Source of the DNA: Streptomyces sp. NBC_01717
GTDB lineage: Bacteria > Actinomycetota > Actinomycetes > Streptomycetales > Streptomycetaceae
Reading direction: 5' to 3'
NCBI RefSeq assembly: GCF_036248255.1
Contig: NZ_CP109178.1
Span: forward strand, 7,068,501 to 7,132,500
Length of the DNA stretch: 64,000 bases
This document shows, piece after piece, positions 24,500 to 33,516 of this stretch; within the stretch, counting starts at the first letter, position 1, and the number at the start of each line of letters is the position of its first letter. The translations under genes were made by a program, and so were the position numbers. The notes beneath the pieces are model-generated. The model saw only the letters and a program-made list of their open reading frames with translations, ran no database searches and was not told the origin of the DNA.

Positions 24500-25213
24500 G
24501 TGACGGATACCCAGGCGCATGACGAGTCCCACGGCAACGGCCTCGGCGCGCGGCTGAACTGGCTGCGCGCCGCGGTGCTCGGCGCCAACGACGGCGTGGT
24601 CTCCACGGCGGGCATCGTCGTCGGCGTCGCCGGCGCCACCGGTGACCGCGGTGCCCTGCTGACGGCGGGCCTCGCCGGGCTGCTGGCAGGCTCCCTGTCG
24701 ATGGCGGCGGGCGAATACGTGTCGGTGTCCACCCAGCGCGACTCGGAGCAGGCCGCGCTGGCGACGGAGAGACGGGAGCTGCAGGAGACCCCGGAGGCGG
24801 AACTCGCCGAGCTGACCGGCCTGTTGGAGGGCAAGGGGCTGAGCCGGGAAGTCGCCCGCGAGGCCGCCCTCCAGCTCACCGAACGCGACGCGCTGCGCGC
24901 CCACGCGGAGGTGGAGCTGGGGATCGACCCGGACGACCTGACGAACCCCTGGCACGCCGCCGGCGCGAGCTTCCTGGCCTTCACGGCGGGAGCGCTGCTG
25001 CCGCTGCTGGCGATCGTGCTGCCGTCGTCGTCGCTGCGGCTGGTCATCACGGTACTGGCGGTACTGGCGGCGCTGGCGCTCACCGGGTGGTGGAGCGCGC
25101 GGCTGGGCGCCGCGGCGGTGGGGCGCGCGGTGCTGCGGAACATGGGCGGGGGAGCGGTGGCCATGGGAGTCACCTATGCGGCGGGGGCGTTGCTGGGAGC
25201 GGTCGGGGTCTGA
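24500..25213 (+). CDS. VIT1/CCC1-family membrane transporter
   Basis: A 237-residue protein of PF01988. It has RAAVLGANDGVVSTAGIVVG in helix 1, AGLAGLLAGSLSMAAGEYVS in helix 2, STQRDSEQAALATERRELQE in the conserved amphipathic loop, and three C-terminal hydrophobic helices. Family members move Fe2+ or Mn2+ out of the cytoplasm or into compartments. The GTG at 24500 follows the amidohydrolase stop by 31 bases, but the function suggests an independent unit. Confidence 0.88.
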   Translation: MTDTQAHDESHGNGLGARLNWLRAAVLGANDGVVSTAGIVVGVAGATGDRGALLTAGLAGLLAGSLSMAAGEYVSVSTQRDSEQAALATERRELQETPEAELAELTGLLEGKGLSREVAREAALQLTERDALRAHAEVELGIDPDDLTNPWHAAGASFLAFTAGALLPLLAIVLPSSSLRLVITVLAVLAALALTGWWSARLGAAAVGRAVLRNMGGGAVAMGVTYAAGALLGAVGV

Positions 25214-25268
25214 TCCGGTCCGTGTTGGCAGAAGTCACCAAAGGTTGCTGACATCGCGTCTCGCATAC

Positions 25269-25281
25269 TTGTTGGTAACAA
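25269..25281. promoter_or_regulatory. Palindrome upstream of the hydroxylase gene
   Basis: TTGTTGGTAACAA (5-base arms, 3-base centre) ends 40 bases before the ATG at 25322. The surroundings are AT-rich for this genome, with tactt just before it, so it is probably a promoter with an overlapping operator. Confidence 0.35.
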
Positions 25282-25321
25282 CGTCTAGTCCTCGGCCGAC
25301 CCCCCGCTCTACGGTGCTCGC

Positions 25322-26236
25322 ATGGAGCCGAACCTGCCCGATGTCGTGCTGTGGTCCATACCGGCCTTCGTCCTGCTCACCGTTGTCGAAATGGTCAGCG
25401 CCCGCATCCACCCCGACGAGGACGCCGCCGGGTACGAGACCAAGGACGCCGTCACCAGCGTCACCATGGGGCTCGGCAGTCTCGTGTTCGATCTGCTGTG
25501 GAAAGTGCCCATCGTGGCCATCTACACCGCGGTCTACGAGCTGACCCCGCTCCGCGTTCCCGTCCTGTGGTGGACGATCCTGCTGATGCTGCTCGCGCAG
25601 GACTTCTTCTACTACTGGTCCCACCGCGGCCACCACGTCATCCGGATCCTCTGGGCCTGCCATGTGGTCCACCACTCCAGCCGGAAGTTCAACCTCACCA
25701 CCGCGCTGCGTCAGCCCTGGACCTCGCTGACCGTCTGGCCGTTCTACGTTCCGCTCATCGCCTGCGGTGTCCATCCGGCGGCGCTGGCCTTCTGCTCGTC
25801 GGCCAATCTCGTCTACCAGTTCTGGGTACACACCGAACGGATCGACAAGCTGCCCAGGCCCTTCGAGTACGTGCTGAACACGCCCTCCCACCACCGGGTG
25901 CACCACGCCTCCCAGGGTGGCTACCTCGACCGGAACTTCGGCGGCATCCTGATCCTGTGGGACCGGCTCTTCGGCTCCTTCGCCGCGGAGACGGAGCGGC
26001 CCGTCTACGGGCTCACCAAGAACATCGCCACCTACAACCCGCTGCGCGTCGCGACGCACGAGTACGCCGCGATCGCCCGGGACGTGCGGGCGGCGGAGAG
26101 CTGGGGCGAGCGGGCCGGCCGGATCTTCCGCGGGCCGGGCTGGCAGCCGGCGTCGACGGCCGCCTCGGCCACCGCCTCCGGTACTGCCTCGACCACCGCC
26201 TCCACCGCTGTTCCCGTCCCGGAGAGCACCGGATGA
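25322..26236 (+). CDS. Sterol desaturase/fatty acid hydroxylase superfamily membrane protein (AGMO-like)
   Basis: A 304-residue di-iron membrane enzyme of PF04116. His boxes are SHRGHH, HVVHHSS and HRVHHASQGGYLDRNFGG with a later Asp-Arg segment (ILWDRLFGSF). About four hydrophobic helices are visible, and the motif order resembles alkylglycerol monooxygenase, which cleaves ether lipids. The C-terminal 35 residues are a Ser/Ala/Thr-rich tail. Its stop overlaps the start of a lysoplasmalogenase-like gene. TACGGT six bases before the ATG suggests a leaderless mRNA. Confidence 0.87.
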   Translation: MEPNLPDVVLWSIPAFVLLTVVEMVSARIHPDEDAAGYETKDAVTSVTMGLGSLVFDLLWKVPIVAIYTAVYELTPLRVPVLWWTILLMLLAQDFFYYWSHRGHHVIRILWACHVVHHSSRKFNLTTALRQPWTSLTVWPFYVPLIACGVHPAALAFCSSANLVYQFWVHTERIDKLPRPFEYVLNTPSHHRVHHASQGGYLDRNFGGILILWDRLFGSFAAETERPVYGLTKNIATYNPLRVATHEYAAIARDVRAAESWGERAGRIFRGPGWQPASTAASATASGTASTTASTAVPVPESTG

Positions 26237-26922
26237 CCGCCGGAGCCGTCACGGACGCCCGGGCACGGTTCGTACGCCCCCTGCTCATCGCGTTTCTCGT
26301 CGCCTCCGCCGTCGACCTCGTCGGCGTGCTCGCCGACGTGCGTCTCGCCCACCTCGTCGCCAAGCCGCTGCTGATGCCGCTGCTCGCGGGGTACGCCGCC
26401 GCCCGCCGCGGACCCCGGCTGCTCGTCGCCGCGCTGCTCTTCGGCTGGGGCGGCGACACATTCCTGCTGCCCGACGCCGATGCCGCCTTCCTCATCGGCA
26501 TGGGTTGCTTCGCCGCGGGCCATGTCTGCTATCTGTGGCTCTTCGGGCGGGCCCGCAGCTCCCTGCTGCTCGGTGCGGGGTACGCCGCGGTCCTCGTCGG
26601 CTTCGTCGCCCTCATCTGGGGCGGGCTCCCCGCGGACCTGCGGATCCCGATGGCCGGCTACAGCCTGCTGCTCGCCGCGATGGCCTACCGGTCCAGCACC
26701 CGCGGCCGGTACGCCGCGCTCGGAGGGGCGCTCTTCCTGCTGTCCGACGCGCTCATCGCCACCGGCATCGCCGACTGGCCGCAGCTGCCCGCGCCGGACT
26801 TCTGGGTCATGCTCACGTACATCGCGGCGCAGTTCCTGCTGACCGTCGGGGTGCTCGCAACGGGCCCGGACGAGGCCGCTGCCGCCCCCGGGGCGTACGG
26901 TGAACGGAGTATCAGCATCTGA
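26233..26922 (+). CDS. Lysoplasmalogenase (YhhN/TMEM86 family)
   Basis: A 229-residue polytopic membrane protein with about eight hydrophobic helices. Family markers are HLVAKPLLMPLLAGY, LLFGWGGDTFLL and GHVCYLWLFGR, with two conserved acidic residues in WGGD and LSDALIA. The family hydrolyses the vinyl-ether bond of lysoplasmalogens, giving an aldehyde and a glycerophospho-alcohol. ATG 26233 overlaps the hydroxylase stop (ATGA), which implies co-translation. Confidence 0.85.
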   Translation: MTAGAVTDARARFVRPLLIAFLVASAVDLVGVLADVRLAHLVAKPLLMPLLAGYAAARRGPRLLVAALLFGWGGDTFLLPDADAAFLIGMGCFAAGHVCYLWLFGRARSSLLLGAGYAAVLVGFVALIWGGLPADLRIPMAGYSLLLAAMAYRSSTRGRYAALGGALFLLSDALIATGIADWPQLPAPDFWVMLTYIAAQFLLTVGVLATGPDEAAAAPGAYGERSISI

Positions 26923-26943
26923 GATCAGCAAGGACCCCCACGC

Positions 26944-27987
26944 ATGCGCGCCACTGTCATCCACGCCCCCCACGACATCCGTGTCCAGGAGGTGCCGGAC
27001 CCGACGATCCAGCAGCCCACCGATGTGGTGCTGCGGGTCCTGCGGGCCTGTATCTGCGGCAGCGACCTGTGGGCGTACCGCGGCGAGGCCGCCCGCCAGC
27101 CCGGCCAGCGCATCGGCCACGAGTTCATCGGGATCGTCGAGGAGGCGGGACCGGAGGTCAGCGGCTTCGCGCCCGGTGACCTCGTCGTCGCCCCCTTCGT
27201 CTGGTCCGACGGCACCTGCGAGTACTGCGCCGAGGGCCTGACGACGTCCTGCCCGCAGGGCGGCTTCTGGGGCTCGGTCGGCTCCGACGGCGGGCAGGGA
27301 GAGGCCGTGCGCGTCCCGTTCGCCGACGGCACGCTGGTCAAGCTCCCGGCCGCCGCCGCGTCCGACGACCGCCTGCTCACGGCGCTCCTGGCGCTGTCGG
27401 ACGTGCTCGGCACGGGGCACCACGCCGCCATCGGCGCGGGCGTGAAGCCCGGCACCACGGTCGCGGTCGTCGGTGACGGGGCGGTCGGCCTGTGCGGCGT
27501 CATGGCCGCGAAGCGGCTCGGCGCCGAGCGGATCATCGCGCTCGGCCGCCACCAGGTGCGCACGGACATCGCCCGCACCTTCGGCGCCACGGACGTCGTC
27601 GCCGAGCGCGGCGAAGCAGCCGTTGCCGCCGTACGGGAACTCACCGGCGGCGCGGGCGCCCACGCCGTGATCGAGGCCGTCGGCACCGAGCAGTCGATGC
27701 GCACGGCGGTCGGGATCACCCGCGACGGCGGCTCGATCGGCTACGTCGGCGTGCCGCACGGCAGCGGCACCGGCCTGGACCTCGGCGTCATGTTCGACCG
27801 GAACATCGCTCTGCGCGGCGGCGTCGCCCCCGTGCGCACGTACATTCCGGAACTGCTCCCCGACGTCCTGGCCGGCACGATCGACCCGTCGCCCGTCTTC
27901 GACCTGACCATCGGCCTCGACGAGGTCCCCGCCGGCTACAAGGCCATGGACGAGCGCACGGCGCTGAAGGTCCTCATCAAGCCGTAG
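26944..27987 (+). CDS. Zinc-dependent alcohol dehydrogenase, MDR family
   Basis: A 347-residue medium-chain dehydrogenase. Catalytic zinc ligands are Cys in RACICGSDLWAY, His-Glu in GHEFIG, and a structural-type Cys region in CEYCAEGLTTSC (fewer Cys than in classical ADH). The cofactor-binding turn is VAVVGDGAVGLCGVMAAKRL. It starts 21 bases after the lysoplasmalogenase stop, on the same strand, and overlaps the convergent CoA-transferase 3' end by 11 bases. Likely works on aldehydes or alcohols. Confidence 0.88.
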   Translation: MRATVIHAPHDIRVQEVPDPTIQQPTDVVLRVLRACICGSDLWAYRGEAARQPGQRIGHEFIGIVEEAGPEVSGFAPGDLVVAPFVWSDGTCEYCAEGLTTSCPQGGFWGSVGSDGGQGEAVRVPFADGTLVKLPAAAASDDRLLTALLALSDVLGTGHHAAIGAGVKPGTTVAVVGDGAVGLCGVMAAKRLGAERIIALGRHQVRTDIARTFGATDVVAERGEAAVAAVRELTGGAGAHAVIEAVGTEQSMRTAVGITRDGGSIGYVGVPHGSGTGLDLGVMFDRNIALRGGVAPVRTYIPELLPDVLAGTIDPSPVFDLTIGLDEVPAGYKAMDERTALKVLIKP

Positions 27988-29428
27988 TGGTACGCCACTT
28001 CGGCGCATCCGCGCCCAACCGGCCCGGCGGACGCGACCAGTCCGCCGGGCCGCCCGCGAAGGAGACCGGCGGCAAGGCATACCGCAGCCGGCCCAGCGCG
28101 CTGTCCGTGGAGCCGAGATGCTTCTCGGGGTCGTACGTCTCCGAGAGGCCGTACGTCTCCGACGGGCCGTACGGGTCCTGGGTGCGCGTGAGGCCGCCGC
28201 AGAGCCAGCGCGCCGTCTGCCCGAGTGCCAGCCGCAGCAACCGCGAACCGCCGTCCTCGTGCTGCTCGGTCAGCGCACGCAGCACGCCCGCCGCCAGCAG
28301 ATAGCCGGTGCCGTGGTCGAGGGCCTGTGCGGGCAGTGCGCCCGGCGTCCCGGCCTCCCCCTCCACGGCCGCGATCCCGGTGGCCACCTGCACCAGACTG
28401 TCGAAGCCGCGCCGTTCGTGCCACGGCCCGTACCGCCCCCACGCGGACACCTGAGCAAGGACCAGACCGGGACGGCGTACGGCGAGCGCCTCCGGCGTCA
28501 GGCCGTACGCCTCCAGCGCGCCCGGCCGGTATCCGGTGACCAGCACATCGGCGGCGGTGAGCAGCTCGTCGAACGTCGCCCGGTCCGCCCGGTCGCCCAG
28601 ATCCAGCGAGACCGACCGTTTGCCGAACCCCGTGTCGTTGTGGGCGTCCTGGCTCTCCGGCAGCTGCGGCGCATCGATCCGCAGGACGTCCGCGCCCAGC
28701 AGCGCCAGCGTGCGGGTGGCCACCGGACCGGCCAGGACACGGGTCATGTCGAGAACCCGGAGTCCGGCGGCGGGCAGCAGCGGCGAACCCGACACGGCGG
28801 GAAGGCGGCGTGCACCCACCTGCCCCGGCCCCTCGGTCCGGTCGAGCGTCAGCAGCGGGCGTGTGGCGATTGCGGCGCCCTGCTCGTGCGCCGCCCACTC
28901 CTCCGGGGTACGCAGTGCGACGGCCAGACCGCCCGCGGCGTACACCGTCTCCTCGATCTCCACAGCCCGCCGCTCGGCGAGCACCGCGGCCACGGCGTCC
29001 ACGCCGGTATCGGCGGGCAGGCCGAGAGCGGCGAGCAACCGGGCCCGGTGGTGCGGGTAGTTGGCGTGGGTGCGGACCCAGCCGTCGGCCGTCCGCCAGA
29101 ACCGGGACAGCGGGGCGAAATTGGTCGGCGCACGCCCGTCGACCCGCAGATGGCGCTCGCTGAGGAACGCGGTGGCCACCGCACCGTCGTCGACCCGGAC
29201 CCGCTCCACCGGCCCGCCGGCGCTGCCTGCACGGCGCGCGGCCAGTTCGGCCGCGGCCAGCGCGCAGACCGCGACGGTGGAACGGGCCAGCTCCATGACC
29301 GGCAGCCGCGCGGGCAGCAGCCCGGCCGGTCCACCGCCGTCGATACGGTCCAGAAGTGCCGGATCGCCGCCGAGGGCGGCCCATGCCTGCTCCGTCCCGG
29401 AGCTCCGCGTGTCGATCACATCTGCCAT
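27977..29428 (-). CDS. CoA transferase, family III (CaiB/BaiF)
   Basis: A 483-residue protein. The family III markers are VLDMTRVLAGPVATRTLALL, GADVLRIDAP, NDTGFGKRSVSLDLGDRAD and GYRPGALEAYGLTPE, with the catalytic Asp in RRGFDSLVQVATG. It is longer than the usual 380-400 residues because of a 190-residue N-terminal part. The start is ATG 29428 (MADVIDTRSSG). Substrates not predictable. Confidence 0.86.
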   Translation of the reverse strand: MADVIDTRSSGTEQAWAALGGDPALLDRIDGGGPAGLLPARLPVMELARSTVAVCALAAAELAARRAGSAGGPVERVRVDDGAVATAFLSERHLRVDGRAPTNFAPLSRFWRTADGWVRTHANYPHHRARLLAALGLPADTGVDAVAAVLAERRAVEIEETVYAAGGLAVALRTPEEWAAHEQGAAIATRPLLTLDRTEGPGQVGARRLPAVSGSPLLPAAGLRVLDMTRVLAGPVATRTLALLGADVLRIDAPQLPESQDAHNDTGFGKRSVSLDLGDRADRATFDELLTAADVLVTGYRPGALEAYGLTPEALAVRRPGLVLAQVSAWGRYGPWHERRGFDSLVQVATGIAAVEGEAGTPGALPAQALDHGTGYLLAAGVLRALTEQHEDGGSRLLRLALGQTARWLCGGLTRTQDPYGPSETYGLSETYDPEKHLGSTDSALGRLRYALPPVSFAGGPADWSRPPGRLGADAPKWRTTTA

Positions 29429-29464
29429 GACCGCACTATGGCACCCAGTGCCACCACAATGCGA

Positions 29465-29500
29465 GGGAAGGGCCGAGGACAGTAGTCCTCGGCCCTTCCC
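29465..29500 (-). terminator. Terminator of the subtilase gene
   Basis: A 16-bp perfect stem: gggaagggccgaggac (29465-29480) with gtcctcggcccttccc (29485-29500) and a 4-base loop. It lies 17 bases after the protease stop on the minus strand. Confidence 0.85.
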
Positions 29501-29516
29501 CCGATACGCGTGGTGA

Positions 29517-31052
29517 CTACCTGCGGACCGCGTCCAGCGCGTCCACCACACCGGCACCGTAGAAGCCGTTGTGGTTCCTGGGGCCCTCGCAGACGGCGTC
29601 GATCTTGCCGTCGCCGTTGATGTCGTACGGGTCGCCGCACGCGGTGGCGTCCGCCTCGTGCACCAGCAGCGCCTTCACCGCGGCCGCCGAGGCGTGCGGG
29701 TGCGACGACTTGATCAGGGCCACCACACCCGCGACATGCGGGGAGGCCATCGACGTACCGGCCTTGTAGCCGTACTTGCCGCCCGGCAGCGTCGACAGGA
29801 TCAGCCCGCTCGTGGCCGGCGGTGCGGGCGTCTGGTAGATCGTCGAGTCGCCGCCCGGGGCGGCCACATCGATGATCCCGTCACCGTAGTTAGAGTACGA
29901 GGCCTTCAGGCCCTTGGCGCCGGTCGCGGAGACCGTGACGACACCCGGCAGCATCGTCGGGATGTCGAGGCACTCCCGCGGGTCGATCGTCCGCGTCACC
30001 GGCGTGGTGTCGTTCGGGCTGGTCGAGTCCTCCAGCGTGTCGGCGGCCAGGTCCTCGCTGCTGTTGCCGGCCGCGGCGACGTTGACCGTGCCCTTGCGCT
30101 CCGCGTACCGGCTGGCGCGGGTGACCGCTTCCACCAGGGCGCCCTGGTCGGGGTCGTTCTTGCAGTTGTACAGCCAAGGGTCGGTGTAATAGCTGTTGTT
30201 CGTGACATCGACGCCGTGCTCGGCGGCCCAGACGAAGCCGCAGACGACGGCCTCGGTGTAGAAGAACCCGCTCGAGGTCGCCACCTTGATGCCCGCCACC
30301 TTGACGCCCGGCGCGACACCGGTCACGCCGATGCCGTTCTTCGCGGCTGCGATGGTGCCCGCGACATGCGTGCCGTGGTCGCTCTCACCGGTCTGCGGAC
30401 GCCAAGCGCCGTCCGCCGTGTCCGGCGCGCCGCTCACACAGTTCGCCGATGCCCCGCGGTCGAAGTTCGGAGCCAGGTCCGGGTGCGTGTCGTCGACACC
30501 CGTGTCGATGACCGCGACCGTGACCTTCTTGCTCCCCAGCGACACCCGGTGCGCCTGGTCCGCCTTGATGGCGGGCAGATCCCACTGGAGCGGTTCCATC
30601 GGATCCTGGTCCGCCGTCGCCTCCGCGGCCGCGGCCCGCGCCTGCCCGGCGGAGAGCGACTGCTCGACCCCGATGTCCTTGGTGGCCTGCGGAACGATGG
30701 GGTTGGTGCGGGTGGCCCCCGCGGAGTCGACCCCCCTGACCCGGCGGATCGACTGCGCGAACTCCGGGTTCTGCGAGTGGACGACGATGACACCGATCTG
30801 CTCGTAGGCGATCACCACTGTGCCACCGGCCCGGGCTATCGCCTTCTTCACCTGCTTGACGGTGCCATGACCGCCACGGGTGTTGACGACGTACGACAGC
30901 TTCGGGCCGTCCGTCGAGACCGCCGCCGTGGGCAGTCCGTCCGACGGGGCGGCGGATGCGGCACTCGTCGGCAGGAAGCCGAGCGAGGCCGTGAGGGCCA
31001 GTCCGACGGGCAGCGCCAGTGCGCGCGTCCGTCTGGATCCCAGATGAGCCAT
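29517..31052 (-). CDS. Secreted S8 family serine peptidase (subtilase)
   Basis: A 511-residue protein with signal peptide (RRTRALALPVGLALTASLGF, cleavage after ASAA about residue 35). A propeptide of about 110 residues includes SYVVNTRGGHGTVKQVKKAI. The catalytic triad is Asp in VAVIDTGVDDTHPDL, His in DHGTHVAGTIAA, and Ser in GTSMASPHVAGV; the oxyanion Asn is in AAAGNSSED. The C-terminal part includes DINGDGKIDAVC, which looks like a dockerin-like calcium loop. Role in extracellular protein turnover is inferred. Confidence 0.92.
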   Translation of the reverse strand: MAHLGSRRTRALALPVGLALTASLGFLPTSAASAAPSDGLPTAAVSTDGPKLSYVVNTRGGHGTVKQVKKAIARAGGTVVIAYEQIGVIVVHSQNPEFAQSIRRVRGVDSAGATRTNPIVPQATKDIGVEQSLSAGQARAAAAEATADQDPMEPLQWDLPAIKADQAHRVSLGSKKVTVAVIDTGVDDTHPDLAPNFDRGASANCVSGAPDTADGAWRPQTGESDHGTHVAGTIAAAKNGIGVTGVAPGVKVAGIKVATSSGFFYTEAVVCGFVWAAEHGVDVTNNSYYTDPWLYNCKNDPDQGALVEAVTRASRYAERKGTVNVAAAGNSSEDLAADTLEDSTSPNDTTPVTRTIDPRECLDIPTMLPGVVTVSATGAKGLKASYSNYGDGIIDVAAPGGDSTIYQTPAPPATSGLILSTLPGGKYGYKAGTSMASPHVAGVVALIKSSHPHASAAAVKALLVHEADATACGDPYDINGDGKIDAVCEGPRNHNGFYGAGVVDALDAVRR

Positions 31053-31340
31053 GGGGTCTCCACATCATCCGTGCCAGGCGGCCGGACACGGGGTGTGTTC
31101 GGCCGTGTACATGAAGAGCGAAGCTATCGCTGATCATCCCGGCTCATCAACGAGTTGACGGAACTCCGTTCGGGAGTGAGTCCGACCGGATGAGTTCAAG
31201 AACAGGCAAACCGCGGTGAACCACTTCGCCGTTCTCTCCGTGCCGTTGTCAGGGGAGGCGCACCACCGGCCCCCCGACATCGAGGTCCTCCTATGAAATC
31301 CACCGTCCCCACCACCGCATCCGCATCGCGAGGAGATTCC

Positions 31341-31706
31341 GTGGCTACCGATGCATCGCCGCCCAAGGCCAGTCCTGACACCGGCCCTGCCCAGCCCACG
31401 ACCGAGGAGTTCGTAGAGGTCCAGAAGAGCGCGGAGTTCGCCGAACTGCGCACCGCGCACCGGTCGTTCGCCTTCCCACTGACCATCGCCTTCGTCCTCT
31501 GGTACCTGCTCTACGTGCTCCTGTCGAACTATGCGGGCGGCTTCATGGGCACCCGGTTGTTCGGCAACATCAACGTGGCTCTCGTCTTCGGTCTCGCCCA
31601 GTTCCTCACCACGTTCCTCATCGCCTGGTTCTACTCCCGCCACGCCGCCACGAAGCTCGACCCGAAGGCCGCCGCGATCAAGTCCCGTATGGAGGCCGAC
31701 GCATGA
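31341..31706 (+). CDS. DUF485 membrane protein, partner of the acetate symporter
   Basis: A 121-residue protein with two transmembrane helices (FPLTIAFVLWYLLYVLLSNY and VALVFGLAQFLTTFLIAWFY) and the DUF485 hallmark SAEFAELRTAHRSFAFPLTI. DUF485 genes regularly precede actP. GTG 31341 has aggag 5 bases upstream; ATG 31293 with ggtcctcct is an alternative 16 residues longer. Its stop overlaps the symporter start by 4 bases. Confidence 0.85.
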   Translation: MATDASPPKASPDTGPAQPTTEEFVEVQKSAEFAELRTAHRSFAFPLTIAFVLWYLLYVLLSNYAGGFMGTRLFGNINVALVFGLAQFLTTFLIAWFYSRHAATKLDPKAAAIKSRMEADA

Positions 31707-33343
31707 GCGCCGCCCACGCCGCGTACCCCACCGTCCAGCTCGCCGCCGAAGGCGCGAGCGAGCACCGGCCGCTGATCATCACGCTCTTCGCCTGCTTCGT
31801 CGTCGCCACACTGTTCATCACCGTGTGGGCAGGCCGACAGACCAAGGACGCCTCCGACTTCTACGCGGGCGGCCGCCAGTTCACCGGTTTCCAGAACGGC
31901 CTCGCGGTCTCCGGCGACTACATGTCCGCCGCGTCGTTCCTCGGTATCGCGGGCGCCATCGCGCTCTTCGGCTACGACGGCTTCCTGTACTCCATCGGCT
32001 TCCTCGTCGCCTGGCTCGTCGCCCTGCTGCTGGTTGCGGAACCGCTGCGGAACTCCGGCCGCTACACGATGGGCGACGTCCTCGCGTACCGCATGCGCCA
32101 GCGCCCGGTCCGTACCGCGGCGGGCGCCTCCACCATCGTCGTCTCGATCTTCTACCTGCTCGCGCAGATGGCGGGCGCCGGTGTGCTCGTCTCGCTGCTG
32201 CTCGGTATCACCAGCGACGGCGGCAAGGTCGCCATCGTCGCCCTGGTCGGTCTGCTGATGATCGTGTACGTCACCATCGGCGGCATGAAGGGCACCACCT
32301 GGGTGCAGATGGTCAAGGCCGTCCTGCTCATCGCGGGCACCGTGCTCATCACCTTCCTGATCCTGCTGAAGTTCCACTTCAACCTCTCCGACCTGCTCGG
32401 CACCGCGGCGGAGAACAGCGGCAAGGGCAAGGCGTTCCTGGAGCCCGGACTCAAGTACGGCGCCACCAGCACGTCGAAGCTGGACTTCATCTCGCTCGGT
32501 ATCGCCCTCGTCCTCGGCACCGCCGGGCTCCCGCACATCCTGATCCGCTTCTACACCGTGCCGACCGCCAAGGCCGCCCGTAAGTCGGTGAACTGGGCGA
32601 TCGGCATCATCGGCGCCTTCTACCTGATGACGATCGTGCTCGGCTTCGGCGCCGCGGCGATCCTCAAGCCCGGCGACATCATCGCCTCGAACAAGGCGGG
32701 CAACACGGCGGCCCCGCTGGCCGCCCTGGAGATCGGCGGCGGCTCCGGCTCCACCGGCGGTGCAATCCTGCTCGCCGTCATCTCCGCGGTCGCCTTCGCC
32801 ACCATCCTCGCCGTCGTCGCCGGCCTGACCCTGGCGTCCTCGTCGTCCTTCGCGCACGACATCTACGCCAACGTCATCCGCAAGGGCAGGGCCACCGAGA
32901 AGGAAGAGGTCCGCGCGGCGAAGTGGGCGACCGTTGCCATCGGCATCGTCTCCATCGGCCTCGGCGCCCTCGCGCGCGATCTGAACGTGGCCGGACTGGT
33001 CGCCCTCGCCTTCGCGGTCGCCGCCTCGGCGAACCTGCCGACCATCCTGTACAGCCTGTTCTGGAAGCGGTTCACCACCCAGGGCGCCCTCTGGTCGATC
33101 TACGGTGGTCTGGCCTCGTCCGTCCTGCTGGTGCTGTTCTCCCCGGTCGTCTCCTCCAAGCCCACGTCGATGTTCCCCGACGCCGACTTCGCCTGGTTCC
33201 CGCTGGAGAACCCGGGCCTGATCTCCATCCCGCTGGGCTTCCTGCTCGGCTGGCTCGGCTCCCTGCTCTCGAAGGAGGAGCCGGACAAGGGCAAGTACGC
33301 CGAGCTGGAGGTCAAGTCCCTCACCGGCGTCGGCGCCCACTGA
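31703..33343 (+). CDS. actP: Solute:cation (acetate) symporter, ActP-like
   Basis: A 546-residue SSS-family transporter with about 13 helices. Motifs are DFYAGGRQFTGFQNGLAVSG and DYMSAASFLGIAGAIALFGY near residues 50-92, AGLPHILIRFYTVP, and RSVNWAIGIIGAFYLMTIVL-like sequence near 300. These are close to ActP cation/acetate symporters, although other monocarboxylates are possible. Encoded right after DUF485 and followed by a 12-bp hairpin. Confidence 0.88.
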   Translation: MSAAHAAYPTVQLAAEGASEHRPLIITLFACFVVATLFITVWAGRQTKDASDFYAGGRQFTGFQNGLAVSGDYMSAASFLGIAGAIALFGYDGFLYSIGFLVAWLVALLLVAEPLRNSGRYTMGDVLAYRMRQRPVRTAAGASTIVVSIFYLLAQMAGAGVLVSLLLGITSDGGKVAIVALVGLLMIVYVTIGGMKGTTWVQMVKAVLLIAGTVLITFLILLKFHFNLSDLLGTAAENSGKGKAFLEPGLKYGATSTSKLDFISLGIALVLGTAGLPHILIRFYTVPTAKAARKSVNWAIGIIGAFYLMTIVLGFGAAAILKPGDIIASNKAGNTAAPLAALEIGGGSGSTGGAILLAVISAVAFATILAVVAGLTLASSSSFAHDIYANVIRKGRATEKEEVRAAKWATVAIGIVSIGLGALARDLNVAGLVALAFAVAASANLPTILYSLFWKRFTTQGALWSIYGGLASSVLLVLFSPVVSSKPTSMFPDADFAWFPLENPGLISIPLGFLLGWLGSLLSKEEPDKGKYAELEVKSLTGVGAH

Positions 33344-33382
33344 CGAGAAGGAATTCGCGTCACACACCGCGCGGATCCCGTG

Positions 33383-33410
33383 GCCGCGTCGTAGAGTCCT
33401 ACGACGCGGC
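33383..33410 (+). terminator. Terminator after the symporter gene
   Basis: gccgcgtcgtag (33383-33394) pairs perfectly with ctacgacgcggc (33399-33410), loop agtc. It lies 40 bases after the stop and upstream of moaA. Confidence 0.8.
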
Positions 33411-33516
33411 TACGCCGCCCCTCGTGTCAAACGGGCCACCTCCCTGTCACAGGTGTCGCGTAGTCTCGGGAGAGTCAGATCCGCAACCGGGGATGCACCG
33501 GGGGAGGGGGCCCACC

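Noticed and set aside
28118..29485. Open frame of 455 codons antisense to the CoA-transferase gene
   Set aside because: No domain; the opposite strand has clear family III motifs.
33411..33516. Moco riboswitch before moaA
   Set aside because: The leader is short and shows none of the conserved aptamer elements.
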